From Vreelandella lutescens (GTDB lineage: Bacteria; Pseudomonadota; Gammaproteobacteria; Pseudomonadales; Halomonadaceae): DNA of 64,000 nucleotides. Positions 36,648 to 47,452 of the stretch are shown piece by piece. Below the pieces are notes generated by a model that made no database searches, was not told the DNA's origin, and worked only from the letters and a program-made list of their open reading frames with translations. The stretch lies in NCBI RefSeq assembly GCF_014640815.1, contig NZ_BMHM01000004.1, forward strand, positions 1 through 64,000, given 5' to 3'. Both the position numbers and the translations under genes were made by a program. Position 1 is the first letter of the stretch. Every line of letters starts with the position of its first letter.

Positions 36648-37398
36648 GCGCTTAGCGGCACTCCAGCAGAAAAATGGGCTGATTCTACATGATGCAGACA
36701 GTTTAAGTGACGCATCCGCATCACACCAACTGTCCGCCTCCCCAGGCATAGCGCACGCCTTCACTCCGGCTCTATTTGAAGCGGCCTACTGGCGCACTCG
36801 TGGCCTAGTGGTGGGTGAGGCCCCAGGGCGTGGCAGCAGCCTTTTTGTACAGGCACGCGACGACGAGCAGTGGGTGCTGCGACCGTACCAGCGTGGCGGG
36901 CTGATCGCCAAGCTCAGCCAGCAGCGCTATGTCTGGCTGGGGGTAGAGCGCACTCGAGCGTTTCGTGAAGTGCGGTTAACCGCCGCGCTGTATGAGCAAG
37001 GGCTACCTGTGCCCCGCCCGGTGGCCTGCTGTGTCACACGCTTTGGCCTGACTTACGAAGCGGCACTGCTGACCGTGCGTATCCCCGGTGCTCGGGCGCT
37101 GGCAACGTTACTGAGTGCAGGTGAGGCGGATGACACGCTGTTAACGCGTGTAGGGGCAATGATTAAGCGTTTTCACCAGGCAGGGCTGGATCACGTGGAT
37201 CTCAACGCCCGCAACATTCTGGTGGATGAAGCAGGCAAGTCCTGGCTAATCGATCTCGACCGCTGCCGCCTGCGCCCGCCGGGCAAGTGGCAGGCAAGTA
37301 ACCTGCAGCGGCTGGAGCGATCGGTGGTGAAGTTTGCCCCTAGCCAAGTGGAAAGCCTGATGGCACCGCTTTATGCAGGCTATGCAGACGCCGTGTAA
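36646..37398 (+). CDS. kdkA: Kdo kinase
   Basis: Kinase-fold enzyme phosphorylating Kdo at position 4 on lipid A, in the cytoplasm. The 250 aa match KdkA of Haemophilus: GEAPGRGSSLFVQ, VLRPYQRGGLIAKLSQQRYV, TRAFREVRLTAALYEQGLPVPRP-like spacing, the catalytic loop HVDLNARNILVD with intact HxD, and WLIDLDRC as the metal-binding Asp. AGAGGG lies a few bases before the ATG. Its start overlaps the divergent GT9 start and its 3' end overlaps the convergent GT4 gene by 19 bp, so it is a single-gene unit. Confidence 0.93.
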   Translation: MRLAALQQKNGLILHDADSLSDASASHQLSASPGIAHAFTPALFEAAYWRTRGLVVGEAPGRGSSLFVQARDDEQWVLRPYQRGGLIAKLSQQRYVWLGVERTRAFREVRLTAALYEQGLPVPRPVACCVTRFGLTYEAALLTVRIPGARALATLLSAGEADDTLLTRVGAMIKRFHQAGLDHVDLNARNILVDEAGKSWLIDLDRCRLRPPGKWQASNLQRLERSVVKFAPSQVESLMAPLYAGYADAV

Positions 37399-38498
37399 AT
37401 CTCCATCAAGCGCTTTACGTGCTGCTTGTTACTGAAGTGCTCCTCGACTCGCCGCCGCGCGGCACGCCCCATCGCTTGGCGCGTAGCAGCATCCCGAATC
37501 AGCGTGTCCATAGCATCGCGCCAGGCGGGCACATCAAACGGGCCTACCAGCACGCCGGAATCAGCATCTACCAGCTCCGGTAACGACCCGGTATTCGAGC
37601 CAATAATCGGCATCCCACAGGCCATGGATTCGATGATGGTGAGGCCAAACGCTTCGTTTTCTGACGGAATGCACACCACATCCAACACGGGCAAAATATC
37701 GGTAAGATCGCTGCGATGCCCTAAAAAGGTGATTTTATCGGCCAGCGGTGTGCCCGCAATAGTGCGCTGTAGCTCAGCATAAAACGCTTCCACGCCACCA
37801 GAGGCATAGTCGGTACCACCGATTGAGAGCGCATAAAAGTGAAGCGTAGGGTCAAGTGCTAATAGCGCGTTCACCCATACATCCTGGCCTTTGCCAGGCG
37901 TGACACGCCCAGGTAACCCGATCAGCACCGCATCTACCGGAACACCCAGCGCTTCCCGCTTAGCAGTCATGGCAGCGGGGTCACGATTGGGCTGGTATTT
38001 GTCGATATCGACCCCGTGGGGCAAGCAAACCACACGCTCCTGGGGAAGCGGTAAATTGCGGATATTGCGCTGATACGTTGCCTGACTAATAGACAGCACA
38101 CGGTCCACGCTGCCATAGGCAACGCGATGATAGGGGCTTTTTTTAGGACGCTGCCCCCCCACGTGATCCGTGTAAAGTATTCTTAGTTTTGGTAATAGCG
38201 CTTTTAACAGCGTGGTGAGACGCAGATCACTCGATTTATGGCAGTGAATGACGGAGATATCTTCTTCCATCAACCAGCGGCGTATCGAGAACAAATGGGT
38301 TAGTGCCTGTCCGTTGCTAGCAAAGGCCTTATACGCTACCCCATTGCGCTGCATGTAAGTTTCTACCTTGGTATCTTTCAGGCAGATGCCGAGGACTTCC
38401 CACCCTTCTGACTGAAGGTCTTCTATCACCCGGTCTACGTATAGCTCCATTCCGCCTTTGCCATCGGAAAGACACAGTTGCAGTACCTTATTTGCCAT
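37380..38498 (-). CDS. glycosyltransferase family 4, LPS-core type
   Basis: 372 aa GT-B retaining glycosyltransferase. LSDGKGGMELYVDRVIEDL at the N-terminus is the acceptor-side Gly-rich loop; HCHKSSDLRLTTLLKAL and ILYTDHVGGQRPKK follow. The donor domain has PHGVDIDKYQ, LIGLPGRVTPGKGQDVWVNA and the E-x7-E motif SENEAFGLTIIESMACGMPI. Neighbouring waaA, kdkA and GT9 genes imply LPS core or surface glycan assembly; sugar and linkage cannot be read from sequence. It overlaps kdkA tail-to-tail and is divergent from the next GT9 gene with an 84-bp gap. Confidence 0.85.
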   Translation of the reverse strand: MANKVLQLCLSDGKGGMELYVDRVIEDLQSEGWEVLGICLKDTKVETYMQRNGVAYKAFASNGQALTHLFSIRRWLMEEDISVIHCHKSSDLRLTTLLKALLPKLRILYTDHVGGQRPKKSPYHRVAYGSVDRVLSISQATYQRNIRNLPLPQERVVCLPHGVDIDKYQPNRDPAAMTAKREALGVPVDAVLIGLPGRVTPGKGQDVWVNALLALDPTLHFYALSIGGTDYASGGVEAFYAELQRTIAGTPLADKITFLGHRSDLTDILPVLDVVCIPSENEAFGLTIIESMACGMPIIGSNTGSLPELVDADSGVLVGPFDVPAWRDAMDTLIRDAATRQAMGRAARRRVEEHFSNKQHVKRLMEIYTASA

Positions 38499-38582
38499 CG
38501 CTCGCCCTACCTAGCCGCCCACCGTTAAACAATCCTTACAATCTCTTGTAGTATACAGGCTGCTATTAACGGGGCCTAAATC

Positions 38583-39650
38583 ATGGCGCAGAAACTGCTT
38601 GTCGTACGTAACGACAAAATCGGCGATTTTATGTTGGCGTGGCCAGCCTTGGCGTGTTTGAAACAGGCATCGCCTGCGCCCCACGTCACGGTGCTGGTGC
38701 CCGCTTATACGGCCCCGTTAGCCAAGGCGTGCCCATGGGTAGATGAGGTCATTATTGACCCCGGCAGCCAAGCCGATAAAGCGGCGCAGCAGGCGCTATT
38801 GTTTCACGTGAAACAATCGAAATTCGATGCACTGCTAACACTGTTCTCGACGCCGCGTATCGGTTGGCTAGGCATGAAAGCGGGCATTCCGCTGCGGGTT
38901 GCCCCCGCGACCAAGTGGGCGCAGGTGTTCTATAACGTACGGGTACGCCAACGCCGCTCGCAGTCGGCGAAACCGGAGTATCAGTACAACGTTGATTTGG
39001 CTTGTGAACTGCTGGCTCGCCTTTCACTAAAGCTTTCCACCATGCCTTCGCCCCCCTTCTGGCCGCTGGATGACGCGCAACGTCATGCACAGCGCCAAAC
39101 GTTGGTCAACGACGCTTCAGAGCACGTGGTGGTGGTTCATCCCGGCAGCGGCGGCTCGGCCGTGAATTTATCGGTAGCGCAGTACGCCGCGCTGATCACT
39201 CACGTCCATCAGCAGTGCCCGCACCTGCCGCTACGCTGGCTGATCAGTTCTGGCCCCAGTGAGCAGCCCCAGGCACAAGAGTTGAGAAAGCGGCTAGCCG
39301 ACAACGGCGTTACGGCAGACCACTTCCCCGACACCACAGGTGTCGACGCCTTTGCCCTACAGCTTGGCGGAGCAGATATGCTGATTGCCGGATCAACTGG
39401 CCCGCTGCATATCGCAGGCTGCCTCGACATCGCCACGGCGGGGTTCTATCCGGCCAAACGCTCCGCCACGCCGCTGCGCTGGCAAACCTGCAACCGAGCA
39501 GAAAAGCGCCTAGCGTTTAGCCCGCCTTCAGACGCCGGCCAGCAGGACATGACCGCCATTGATCTCAACGCAGCAGCCGAACAGATCTCAGCGCTGCTTC
39601 TCAAACGTTTGCGTACGAACCCAGAGATCGGCGTACTTCGCGAAGGTTGA
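38583..39650 (+). CDS. glycosyltransferase family 9 protein
   Basis: 355 aa. The GT9 N-terminus KLLVVRNDKIGDFMLAWPAL and the C-terminal donor loop LIAGSTGPLHIAGCLDIATAGFY, with the conserved Gly-Pro-x-His, identify the family. VVVHPGSGGSAVNLS corresponds to the central phosphate-binding loop. Probable ADP-heptose:LPS heptosyltransferase of unknown position. A perfect parS site (38800-38815) lies within its coding sequence, giving LFHVKQ at residues about 73-78. The last 63 bp overlap the convergent GT2 gene. Confidence 0.86.
   Translation: MAQKLLVVRNDKIGDFMLAWPALACLKQASPAPHVTVLVPAYTAPLAKACPWVDEVIIDPGSQADKAAQQALLFHVKQSKFDALLTLFSTPRIGWLGMKAGIPLRVAPATKWAQVFYNVRVRQRRSQSAKPEYQYNVDLACELLARLSLKLSTMPSPPFWPLDDAQRHAQRQTLVNDASEHVVVVHPGSGGSAVNLSVAQYAALITHVHQQCPHLPLRWLISSGPSEQPQAQELRKRLADNGVTADHFPDTTGVDAFALQLGGADMLIAGSTGPLHIAGCLDIATAGFYPAKRSATPLRWQTCNRAEKRLAFSPPSDAGQQDMTAIDLNAAAEQISALLLKRLRTNPEIGVLREG
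38800..38815. other. parS: parS site (ParB-binding palindrome), inside a GT9 gene
   Basis: TGTTTCACGTGAAACA, an exact match to the bacterial chromosomal parS consensus; the palindrome extends one base each side. It lies in the coding sequence of the GT9 gene and is the outlier, 8.5 kb from the next site. Confidence 0.93.
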
Positions 39651-40349
39651 GTGCGCAGACAGCAGTGCTAGCAGCAGGCCCTGCTTGCCATCTTTAAAGC
39701 CCGCTTTGAGCACATACATTTTGAGAAAACAGGCCAACCCGTGGCTAACGCCCTGCCATAATGTGGCCGTTTTGCCTTGAGCCGCGCGCTGCTCTGCCCA
39801 GGCCTGCGCATAGTGGGCCGATTTTTCCAGATAGTGGCGCAGGTCACGGTACGTGTAGTGAAGCAAGTCGCCGGATAACGGCTTTTCAGCCAGCCCCGCT
39901 TCCACCACCAGCTTTTCATGCACCAGCGCGGCGTTATAGCCGGCCTGACGTTTTGGGTAGAGACGCAGCACACGGTCTGGGTACCAGCCCGAGTGGCGGA
40001 TAAAGCGGCCAAAACACCAAGAGAGCCGACTCACGCTATAAGCAGCGGGCGGCTGTTGAACGGCCGCCTGAATGCTGTCACGCAGTTCAGGTGTCACGCG
40101 CTCATCGGCGTCGACCATCAAAATCCACTCACCGCTTGCCAGGGCTTCCGCTCGCTGGCGCTGAATACCAAAGCCTTGCCAGTCAGCGTTAACGCTCACA
40201 TTGTGAGTAAATTCACGGGCAATCGCGCAGGTTTCGTCCTGGCTACCCGCATCCAGCACCACGATTTCATCCGCCCAGGTCAGCGTGTCTAAGCACTCGC
40301 GGAGATGATGGGCTTCATTTTTGACAATCAATACAGCGGAAATAGACAC
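39588..40349 (-). CDS. glycosyltransferase family 2 (WaaE/KdtX-like)
   Basis: 253 aa GT-A inverting glycosyltransferase. SAVLIVKNEAHHLRECLDTL starts the nucleotide-binding fold, EIVVLDAGSQDET and LMVDADERV supply the DxD-type metal site, and VLRLYPKRQAGYNAALVHEKL is the acceptor region typical of WaaE/KdtX-type beta-glucosyltransferases that decorate LPS inner core. The helical C-terminus has FLKMYVLKAGFKDGKQGLL, a membrane-associating segment common to this family. The 3' end overlaps the convergent GT9 gene by 63 bp. Confidence 0.88.
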   Translation of the reverse strand: MSISAVLIVKNEAHHLRECLDTLTWADEIVVLDAGSQDETCAIAREFTHNVSVNADWQGFGIQRQRAEALASGEWILMVDADERVTPELRDSIQAAVQQPPAAYSVSRLSWCFGRFIRHSGWYPDRVLRLYPKRQAGYNAALVHEKLVVEAGLAEKPLSGDLLHYTYRDLRHYLEKSAHYAQAWAEQRAAQGKTATLWQGVSHGLACFLKMYVLKAGFKDGKQGLLLALLSAHSTFAKYADLWVRTQTFEKQR

Positions 40350-40490
40350 GATTCACCTTTGCCAGCTCGGTTTAAGGCACATGGCCCACGGATGACCATC
40401 GCTCGTTTAGTTGCATGCTAACACGGCCACAGCCCGCGACTTTTGTTAAGCTGACTCACTCATTTAGCAGGTTATGAAAAGGGATACAGG

Positions 40491-42143
40491 ATGCCCCCCT
40501 TCCGGTCACTCAAATTTACCCCCTGGCTGCCACTCGTTATTATTGGGCTCAGTCTTGGCTATGCGGTCACGGTACTTACTCGCCTGCCCTGGTGGACGCT
40601 CTTTTTGACCGCAGCCGTATGGATTGGGGTCGGCCTAAAACTACGCTGGGGAGCGCCGCTAAATGCGCGCTACCGCCCCATGTGGCCTTGGTCACTTGTC
40701 CCGCTGAGCCTATTTGGCATCTATGTCTATTTAGCCGACAGCTTTGGCAATGTCGATCTAGGCGCCGTGTTTTTTCACCTTCAGGCAGGCATGGCGGAGC
40801 ATGGCGGTGCTGGCAAAATGCTGCTGGCGCTCACTTATACCCTAACGGTCATCGCGTTACTCGCCTCGGTGACGTGGCTCTCACGTAACGACCAGCGCTG
40901 GCGTTTGACGGAGCGCTTCTTCGCCATCGCCTTACTGGCGGCTAATCCGCTCCTGTACGGCCTGGGGCAGCGTAGCGCAGCGATTGTAACTGACGATGGT
41001 GCCTGGCTTGACCGCCGCTACGTATCGCCGCCCGTCAGCGACCAGGCAAATGCCCCCAACCTGCTGCTCATGTATTTAGAAAGCCTGGAGCGAACTTACA
41101 GCCATGAGCTGTTTGGCGATGCTTATGCTGATTTAACTGCGCTAGGCGAACGGGGGCTAGTATTTGAAGGTGTTCACCAAATGGAGAATACCGGCTGGAC
41201 GATGGCGGGAATGATTGCCAGCCAGTGCGGTGTGCCGCTAATGCCAGCAGGACTGCTTCACGATAGCCAGTTTGACCCTCTTTCCAAAGTAGTGCCTGGG
41301 GTCGACTGTTTGGGCGATGTATTGGCTGAGCAAGGGTATCGGCTCAGCTTTTTAGGCGGTGCTAGCACGCAGTTCGCGGGAAAAGGGCTTTTCTACCGCG
41401 GCCATCAGTTTAATACCGTGAAAGGCAAAGAGGAGCTACTGCCTGAGGTTGATGATCCCGAGTATGTCAACAGCTGGGGGCTCTACGACGACACACTATA
41501 CGACTTTACGGCCAAGGAGATACGCCGCCTCAATGAAGAGGATAACGGCCCTTGGGCCGTGGTGAACCTCAGTATTGCAGGCCATGCTCCCGGCGGCTTT
41601 CCGTCCCAAACCTGTCTGGATCGACAGGGCGAGTTCGATGGTCAGGATATTCTCTACTCCGTGGAGTGTTCTGCTCGCCAAGCGCGGGACTTTATCGAAC
41701 AGTTAGAGCAAGAGGGACTGCTAGATAACACGCTCGTCGTCGTACTCAGCGACCACCTCACCATGCGGGTATCCGTGTGGGACCAGCTCACCGCGCTTGA
41801 CCGTGATAACACGTTCATCATGTTGGGAGATGGCATCAGACCGCAGCGAGTGCAACGAGGTGCCACCATGCTGGATGTATTTCCCACGATTTTAGATGCA
41901 ATGGGGCTAGAGCTGGATGATAACCGTGCCGGGTTAGGCGCTTCATTGCTTAGTAGCCAGCCCACGCTAGTGGAAATCCATGGGCTGGAAGCGCTAAATG
42001 GACGCTTAAGAGAAGAGACCGCTCTGCAGCACAGACTTTGGGAAGGGCTTACCCCTCAACGGCGTGAAGCAGAAGAGAGCATCACCGAACAGATTACCGA
42101 GACGCCCTCCGATCAGGCCGAGGAAGTGGAAATTATGCGCTAA
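40491..42143 (+). CDS. OpgB-like phosphoglycerol transferase of the alkaline-phosphatase superfamily
   Basis: 550 aa. The first about 155 residues hold four or five membrane helices (WLPLVIIGLSLGYAVTVL, WTLFLTAAVWIGVGL, LVPLSLFGIYVYLA, LALTYTLTVIALLASVTWL). The periplasmic domain matches E. coli OpgB: LLLMYLESLERTYSHELFG, MAGMIASQCGVPLMPAG, CLGDVLAEQGYRLSFLGGAS, NSWGLYDDTLYDF and VVVLSDHLTMR, including the superfamily metal-site SDH. It should transfer phosphoglycerol from phosphatidylglycerol to periplasmic glucans or another surface sugar. It is much shorter than E. coli OpgB (763 aa), lacking the C-terminal part, and no opgGH is nearby. Confidence 0.86.
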   Translation: MPPFRSLKFTPWLPLVIIGLSLGYAVTVLTRLPWWTLFLTAAVWIGVGLKLRWGAPLNARYRPMWPWSLVPLSLFGIYVYLADSFGNVDLGAVFFHLQAGMAEHGGAGKMLLALTYTLTVIALLASVTWLSRNDQRWRLTERFFAIALLAANPLLYGLGQRSAAIVTDDGAWLDRRYVSPPVSDQANAPNLLLMYLESLERTYSHELFGDAYADLTALGERGLVFEGVHQMENTGWTMAGMIASQCGVPLMPAGLLHDSQFDPLSKVVPGVDCLGDVLAEQGYRLSFLGGASTQFAGKGLFYRGHQFNTVKGKEELLPEVDDPEYVNSWGLYDDTLYDFTAKEIRRLNEEDNGPWAVVNLSIAGHAPGGFPSQTCLDRQGEFDGQDILYSVECSARQARDFIEQLEQEGLLDNTLVVVLSDHLTMRVSVWDQLTALDRDNTFIMLGDGIRPQRVQRGATMLDVFPTILDAMGLELDDNRAGLGASLLSSQPTLVEIHGLEALNGRLREETALQHRLWEGLTPQRREAEESITEQITETPSDQAEEVEIMR

Positions 42144-43164
42144 CGGGGCTTTTATCCTCGCGCATCGCCTGATAGACCCGATCAACGTCCAGCTCGTTGA
42201 GACAGTTCGTATGACCAAGCGGGCAGGTCCGTTTAAAGCACGGCGAACAGGAGAGCCCTAGATAGTGTATGGCGGCATTAGGCGTGAGCGGAGGCGTATA
42301 GGCCGGCGACGAGGAGCCATAAAGCGCATGGATGCGCACACCCACGGCAGCGGCAACGTGCATAAGGCCTGAATCATTAGTCACCACTTGACGGCAGTCA
42401 GCGAGTAAATCTACCGCGTCCGCCAGCTGCGTTTTACCGCACAGATTATGCGCATGCGATAATCCTTTCACGATGGCCTGCCCCGCCGGATGATCTTTTG
42501 CCCCGCCTAATACCCGTACTTCATAGCCATCTTTTATTAGCCGCGCCGCCAGCTGATGAAAATACTCAAGCGGCCACTGTTTCGCAGGCCCGTACTCCGC
42601 GCCGGGCATCATGCCAATCGCAGGCCGTGACGAAAGCGCATGGGCAAGCCGCAAATTTACCAAGTTATCCCGGTCAATGGTGAGCCGCGGCTTGGGAATC
42701 GAGAACTGGCCGGTTTGCGCCTCCTCCAGGGGAAGCCCAAGCGATACAAACCGTTTAACGGTTTGATCCAACACCTGCTTATCTAACTTGCGACGCTCTT
42801 TCAACAGCCCGTAGCGGTGCTCACCTAGAAAGCCCACTCGCTCGGGAATACGGGCCATAAACGGCACCAGCGCCGCCTTCCAGGAGCGCGGCAGCACAAT
42901 GGCACGATCAAAGCGGCCTCGTAGCTGAGCTGCCAGCTCCCGACGGCTGGCGAGACCAAACTCACCGTGGCCTACCGTGAGTGGCAGCACCTCATCTACT
43001 TGCGGCATTCGCTCAAGAATCGGCTGAGACCAAGCGGGGGCGACCACCCCTAGGGTGGCACCCGGGTAGCGCGCTTTTAAGGTCATAAACAGGCTCTGGG
43101 CCATGACCATATCGCCTACCCAGGAGGGGCCTACTACCAGCAGTCGCTTGGCAGAGTTAGCCAT
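42133..43164 (-). CDS. waaF: ADP-heptose:LPS heptosyltransferase II
   Basis: 343 aa GT9 enzyme adding the second heptose to the LPS inner core. [23 protein letters not shown] at the N-terminus, [42 protein letters not shown] (the PGA...KxWP donor loop), and [16 protein letters not shown] are typical WaaF sequences. [18 protein letters not shown] near the end carries the conserved Cys cluster of this subfamily. Its start overlaps the hldD stop by 8 bp, making hldD-waaF an operon as in enterobacteria. The 3' end overlaps the OpgB-like gene by 11 bp. Confidence 0.94.
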   Translation of the reverse strand: MANSAKRLLVVGPSWVGDMVMAQSLFMTLKARYPGATLGVVAPAWSQPILERMPQVDEVLPLTVGHGEFGLASRRELAAQLRGRFDRAIVLPRSWKAALVPFMARIPERVGFLGEHRYGLLKERRKLDKQVLDQTVKRFVSLGLPLEEAQTGQFSIPKPRLTIDRDNLVNLRLAHALSSRPAIGMMPGAEYGPAKQWPLEYFHQLAARLIKDGYEVRVLGGAKDHPAGQAIVKGLSHAHNLCGKTQLADAVDLLADCRQVVTNDSGLMHVAAAVGVRIHALYGSSSPAYTPPLTPNAAIHYLGLSCSPCFKRTCPLGHTNCLNELDVDRVYQAMREDKSPVSA

Positions 43165-44113
43165 TTAACCACTCCAAGTACGCCTTAACGCCCTGAGCGA
43201 CGGTTTTGAACTCCACATCGCAGCCCGCCGCACGCAGGTTGCTAATATCAGCGCGGGTGTAGCTCTGGTAGCGCCCTTTCAACTCTTGGGGGAAGGGAAT
43301 GTAATCAATTTCCCCCTGGCCATAGAAGTCGATGACCGCTTCGCCAATGGCCTTAAACGGCTCGGCTCGGCCAGTGCCCAGGTTGAAAATACCCGACGCG
43401 CTGGGGTTATCCAGGAACCAAAGATTCACATCGACCACATCACCGACGTAGACAAAATCGCGGCTCTGCATGCCCGCCTCATAGCCGCCGTAAGCACCGA
43501 ATAGCTTCAGCGTCTCGCCGTTACGGATCTGCAGGTGATTGTGATACGCCACGCTGGCCATCTTGCCTTTATGCTGCTCACGCGGCCCGTAGACATTGAA
43601 GTAACGGAAACCGACCACCTGCGTAGTGAGCTCACTCCAGCGTGAGCGCACGTGCTGATCAAACAGCAGCTTAGAGTAGCCATAAACGTTCAGCGGCTTC
43701 TCATGCTCTGGCGCTTCCTTGAAGACTTCGCTGCCGCCGTAGGTGGCCGCCGACGAGGCATACAAGAACGGGATACCCAGCTTTTCGCAGTAGTTGAGCA
43801 GCACTTTGGAGTACTCGAAGTTATTCTCCATCATGTAGTGCCCATCCCACTCGGTGGTGTCCGAGCAGGCACCCTCATGGAAAATAGCATCAATGGTCGG
43901 CAGGTCCACCGTCTCACCGCGCAGCGCGGCTTTCACCCGGGCAATAAAATCGTCTTTATCCAAGTAGTCCGCCAGCGTGCAGTCCGCCAAATTGACAAAC
44001 TTGGTGCCATCACGCAGGTCGTCGACCACCATCACATCGTCACGGCCACGAGCATTTAACGCTTTGACAATATTGGCGCCGATAAACCCGGCGCCGCCTG
44101 TTACCACGATCAT
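43157..44113 (-). CDS. hldD: ADP-L-glycero-D-manno-heptose 6-epimerase
   Basis: NADP-dependent epimerase converting ADP-D-glycero- to ADP-L-glycero-manno-heptose for LPS core. 318 aa with [19 protein letters not shown] at the N-terminus, [13 protein letters not shown], the catalytic [10 protein letters not shown] and [12 protein letters not shown] (YxxxK), and [26 protein letters not shown] precedes the ATG at 44113; the open frame starts at 44164 but adds unrelated residues. It is divergent from glyQ. Confidence 0.96.
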   Translation of the reverse strand: MIVVTGGAGFIGANIVKALNARGRDDVMVVDDLRDGTKFVNLADCTLADYLDKDDFIARVKAALRGETVDLPTIDAIFHEGACSDTTEWDGHYMMENNFEYSKVLLNYCEKLGIPFLYASSAATYGGSEVFKEAPEHEKPLNVYGYSKLLFDQHVRSRWSELTTQVVGFRYFNVYGPREQHKGKMASVAYHNHLQIRNGETLKLFGAYGGYEAGMQSRDFVYVGDVVDVNLWFLDNPSASGIFNLGTGRAEPFKAIGEAVIDFYGQGEIDYIPFPQELKGRYQSYTRADISNLRAAGCDVEFKTVAQGVKAYLEWLNG

Positions 44114-44222
44114 CTCGTTCTCCTTACCAAAAGCGGCTCTTTGGCTAACGTGCCTATAACCCATCTGCCTGTGATTGTATACTTGACGGCTTATGAATTC
44201 ATGGCCAACGGTGCTTTCCGCG

Positions 44223-45193
<971 letters not shown>

Positions 45194-45194
<1 letters not shown>

Positions 45195-47260
45195 TGGCCG
45201 TTGATACGCTTTTATTAGAACTGGGCGCAGAAGAGCTTCCCCCTACCGCGCTGGACGCACTCTCTGATGCGTTTGCTGCGGGCATTGAAAAAGGCCTGCA
45301 AGACGCCGAAATTCCGTTCCAAACCGTGACCGCCTACGCCACACCACGCCGTTTAGCGGTGCAGGTGACCGGGCTTGCCGACAAGCAGCCTGACCGCGCA
45401 GTAGAGCGCCGTGGCCCCGCTTTGGCCGCTGCGTTTAAAGATGGCGTGCCCACCAAAGCGGCCGAAGGCTTTGCTCGCTCTTGCGGTGTTAGCGTCGATG
45501 AGCTGATTCACCTGGAAACCGATAAAGGCACTTGGCTAGGTTTTCAGGAGCAGCAGCAAGGCGAAAGCGTTCAAGCGCTGCTGCCGGAGATGATTCGTAA
45601 AACGCTACAGTCGCTGCCAGTGCCCAAGAACATGCGCTGGGGTGCGTCCCGCGTTGAGTTTTCCCGCCCTGTGCACTGGCTGGTCGCTCTGTATGGCAGC
45701 GACGTGGTAGCGGCTGAAGCCCTTGGCCTTCAAGCCAGCCGTACCACTTACGGCCATCGCTTTCACGCGCCGGATGCGATTCAGCTAGAGCATGCCGATG
45801 ACTACCTGGCGGCACTGGAAAACGCCTACGTACTGGCAGACCGCCAGCGCCGCCGCGAGCGTATTCGTGAGCAGGTGCTAGCCGAGGCCGAGGTTCAGGA
45901 AGCCAACGCCGTCATCGATGAAGACCTGCTGGTAGAGGTCAGCGGTTTGGTGGAGTGGCCCGTTGCGCTAACCGGCAGCTTCGACGAGCGCTTTTTGGAA
46001 GTGCCCGCGGAGTGTCTGATCTCCTCTATGAAGGCCAACCAGAAGTACTTCCACCTGTTAGATGACCAGGGCAAGTTGAAGCCGCTGTTCATCACTATCT
46101 CGAACATCGAGAGCCAAGACCCTGATCAGGTGATCTCCGGCAATGAAAAGGTCATTCGTCCGCGCTTGGCGGATGCGGCCTTCTTCTACGATACCGACCG
46201 CAAGCACACGCTGGCCTCGCGCATTCCGCAGTTAGAAAGCGTGGTATTCCAGCAGCAGCTGGGCACGCTGGCAGATAAAGCCCGCCGCAGCACGGCCATT
46301 GCCACCTTTATCGCCGAGCGTATTCACGGCGATGTGGCCCACGCCCAGCGTGCCGTGACATTAGCCAAATGTGATCTCGTCACTGAGATGGTACTCGAAT
46401 TCCCAGAGCTGCAAGGCATCATGGGTCGCTACTACGCTGAGCAGGATGGCGAGCCTGCGGAAGTTGCCCAGGCGTTAGAAGAGCAATACCTGCCCCGCTT
46501 TGCCAGCGATGCGATTCCGCAAAGCCTGACCGGCCAAGCGCTGGCACTAGCAGATCGCTTAGATACCCTGGTGGGCATCTTTGGTATTGGCCAACGCCCC
46601 ACGGGCGCGAAAGACCCCTTCGCCCTGCGCCGCGCCTCCATTGGCGTGCTGAATATTCTGGTAAAAGGCGAGCTGAACCTCGACCTGCGTGAACTGCTGC
46701 AAGTGGCGGCTGACCAGCACCAGAACCTGCCGAAAGCCGACGGGCTGGTAGAAGACGTGCTGACGTACATGCTTGACCGCTTCCGCGCCTGGGGTCAGGA
46801 AGAGGGCATCTCTGCTGAAATGTACCTTGCGGTTCGCGCCCGCCCGGTCACCAAACCACTGGATTTTGCGCGTCGCTTACGTGCTGTGAAAGCCTTCGCC
46901 CAGCGTGAAGAAGCAGCTGCCCTGGCCGCTGCGAACAAGCGTGTTTCCAACATCCTGAGCAAGCAGGAGCATGATGGCAGCACTCAGGTAGAGGCCTCGC
47001 TTCTTCAAGAAGCGGCGGAAAAAGCCCTATTTGAAGCAGTCACGGCTAGCCAGCAGCAGGTGGCTCCGCTGTTTGCAGCAGGTGATTACCAGCAGGCATT
47101 AGACGCGCTGGCCACGCTGCGCGAGCCCGTCGATGCCTTCTTTGATCAGGTGATGGTCATGGCGGACGATGCCAGCGTGCGTCGTAATCGCTTAGCATTA
47201 CTGGCGAGTCTGCAGGCGCTGTTCTTAGGCGTTGCGGATATTTCCCAGCTGCCCCAATAG
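45194..47260 (+). CDS. glyS: glycyl-tRNA synthetase beta subunit
   Basis: 688 aa (E. coli 689), the tRNA-binding subunit. LLLELGAEELPPTALDALSD at the start, TPRRLAVQVTGL, RWGASRVEFSRPVHWLVAL, HGYRFHAP-type HRFHAPDAI, VLADRQRRRERI and FGIGQRPTGAKDPFALRR (HD-like domain) are the family landmarks. The C-terminal about 100 residues form the anticodon-binding helical bundle (EPVDAFFDQVMVMADDASVR). Translationally coupled to glyQ and closed by a strong terminator. Confidence 0.97.
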
Positions 47261-47309
47261 CGGTAACTCAACTTACCACGTTGCACGCAAGTTCATTACT
47301 GACAGCGTT

Positions 47310-47341
47310 AGCCCGGCCTTTATAGGCCGGGCTTTTTTTTT
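47310..47341 (+). terminator. rho-independent terminator of glyQS
   Basis: AGCCCGGCC (47310-47318), loop TTTATA, GGCCGGGCT (47325-47333), followed by about eight further T. A textbook intrinsic terminator. Confidence 0.95.
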
Positions 47342-47352
47342 ATGATTCATTT

Positions 47353-47368
47353 TGTTTCACGTGAAACA
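47353..47368. other. parS: parS site between glyS and the kinase-fold gene
   Basis: Perfect TGTTTCACGTGAAACA in the 192-bp gap after the glyS terminator, 12 bp past the T-run. The gap also holds the ribosome-binding site of the next gene. Confidence 0.94.
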
Positions 47369-47452
47369 TCAAGGTAAAATTAATAAAATATTTATGCTTT
47401 TCGCTGCGTCTTTTCCACAGGTGCAGGCGATTTATTGCCAAGGAGTTGGCTT

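Noticed and set aside
44155..44183. glyQ promoter with TATACT -10
   Set aside because: A good -10 is visible at 44178-44183, but no acceptable -35 lies at 16-18 bp, so it was not listed as a promoter.
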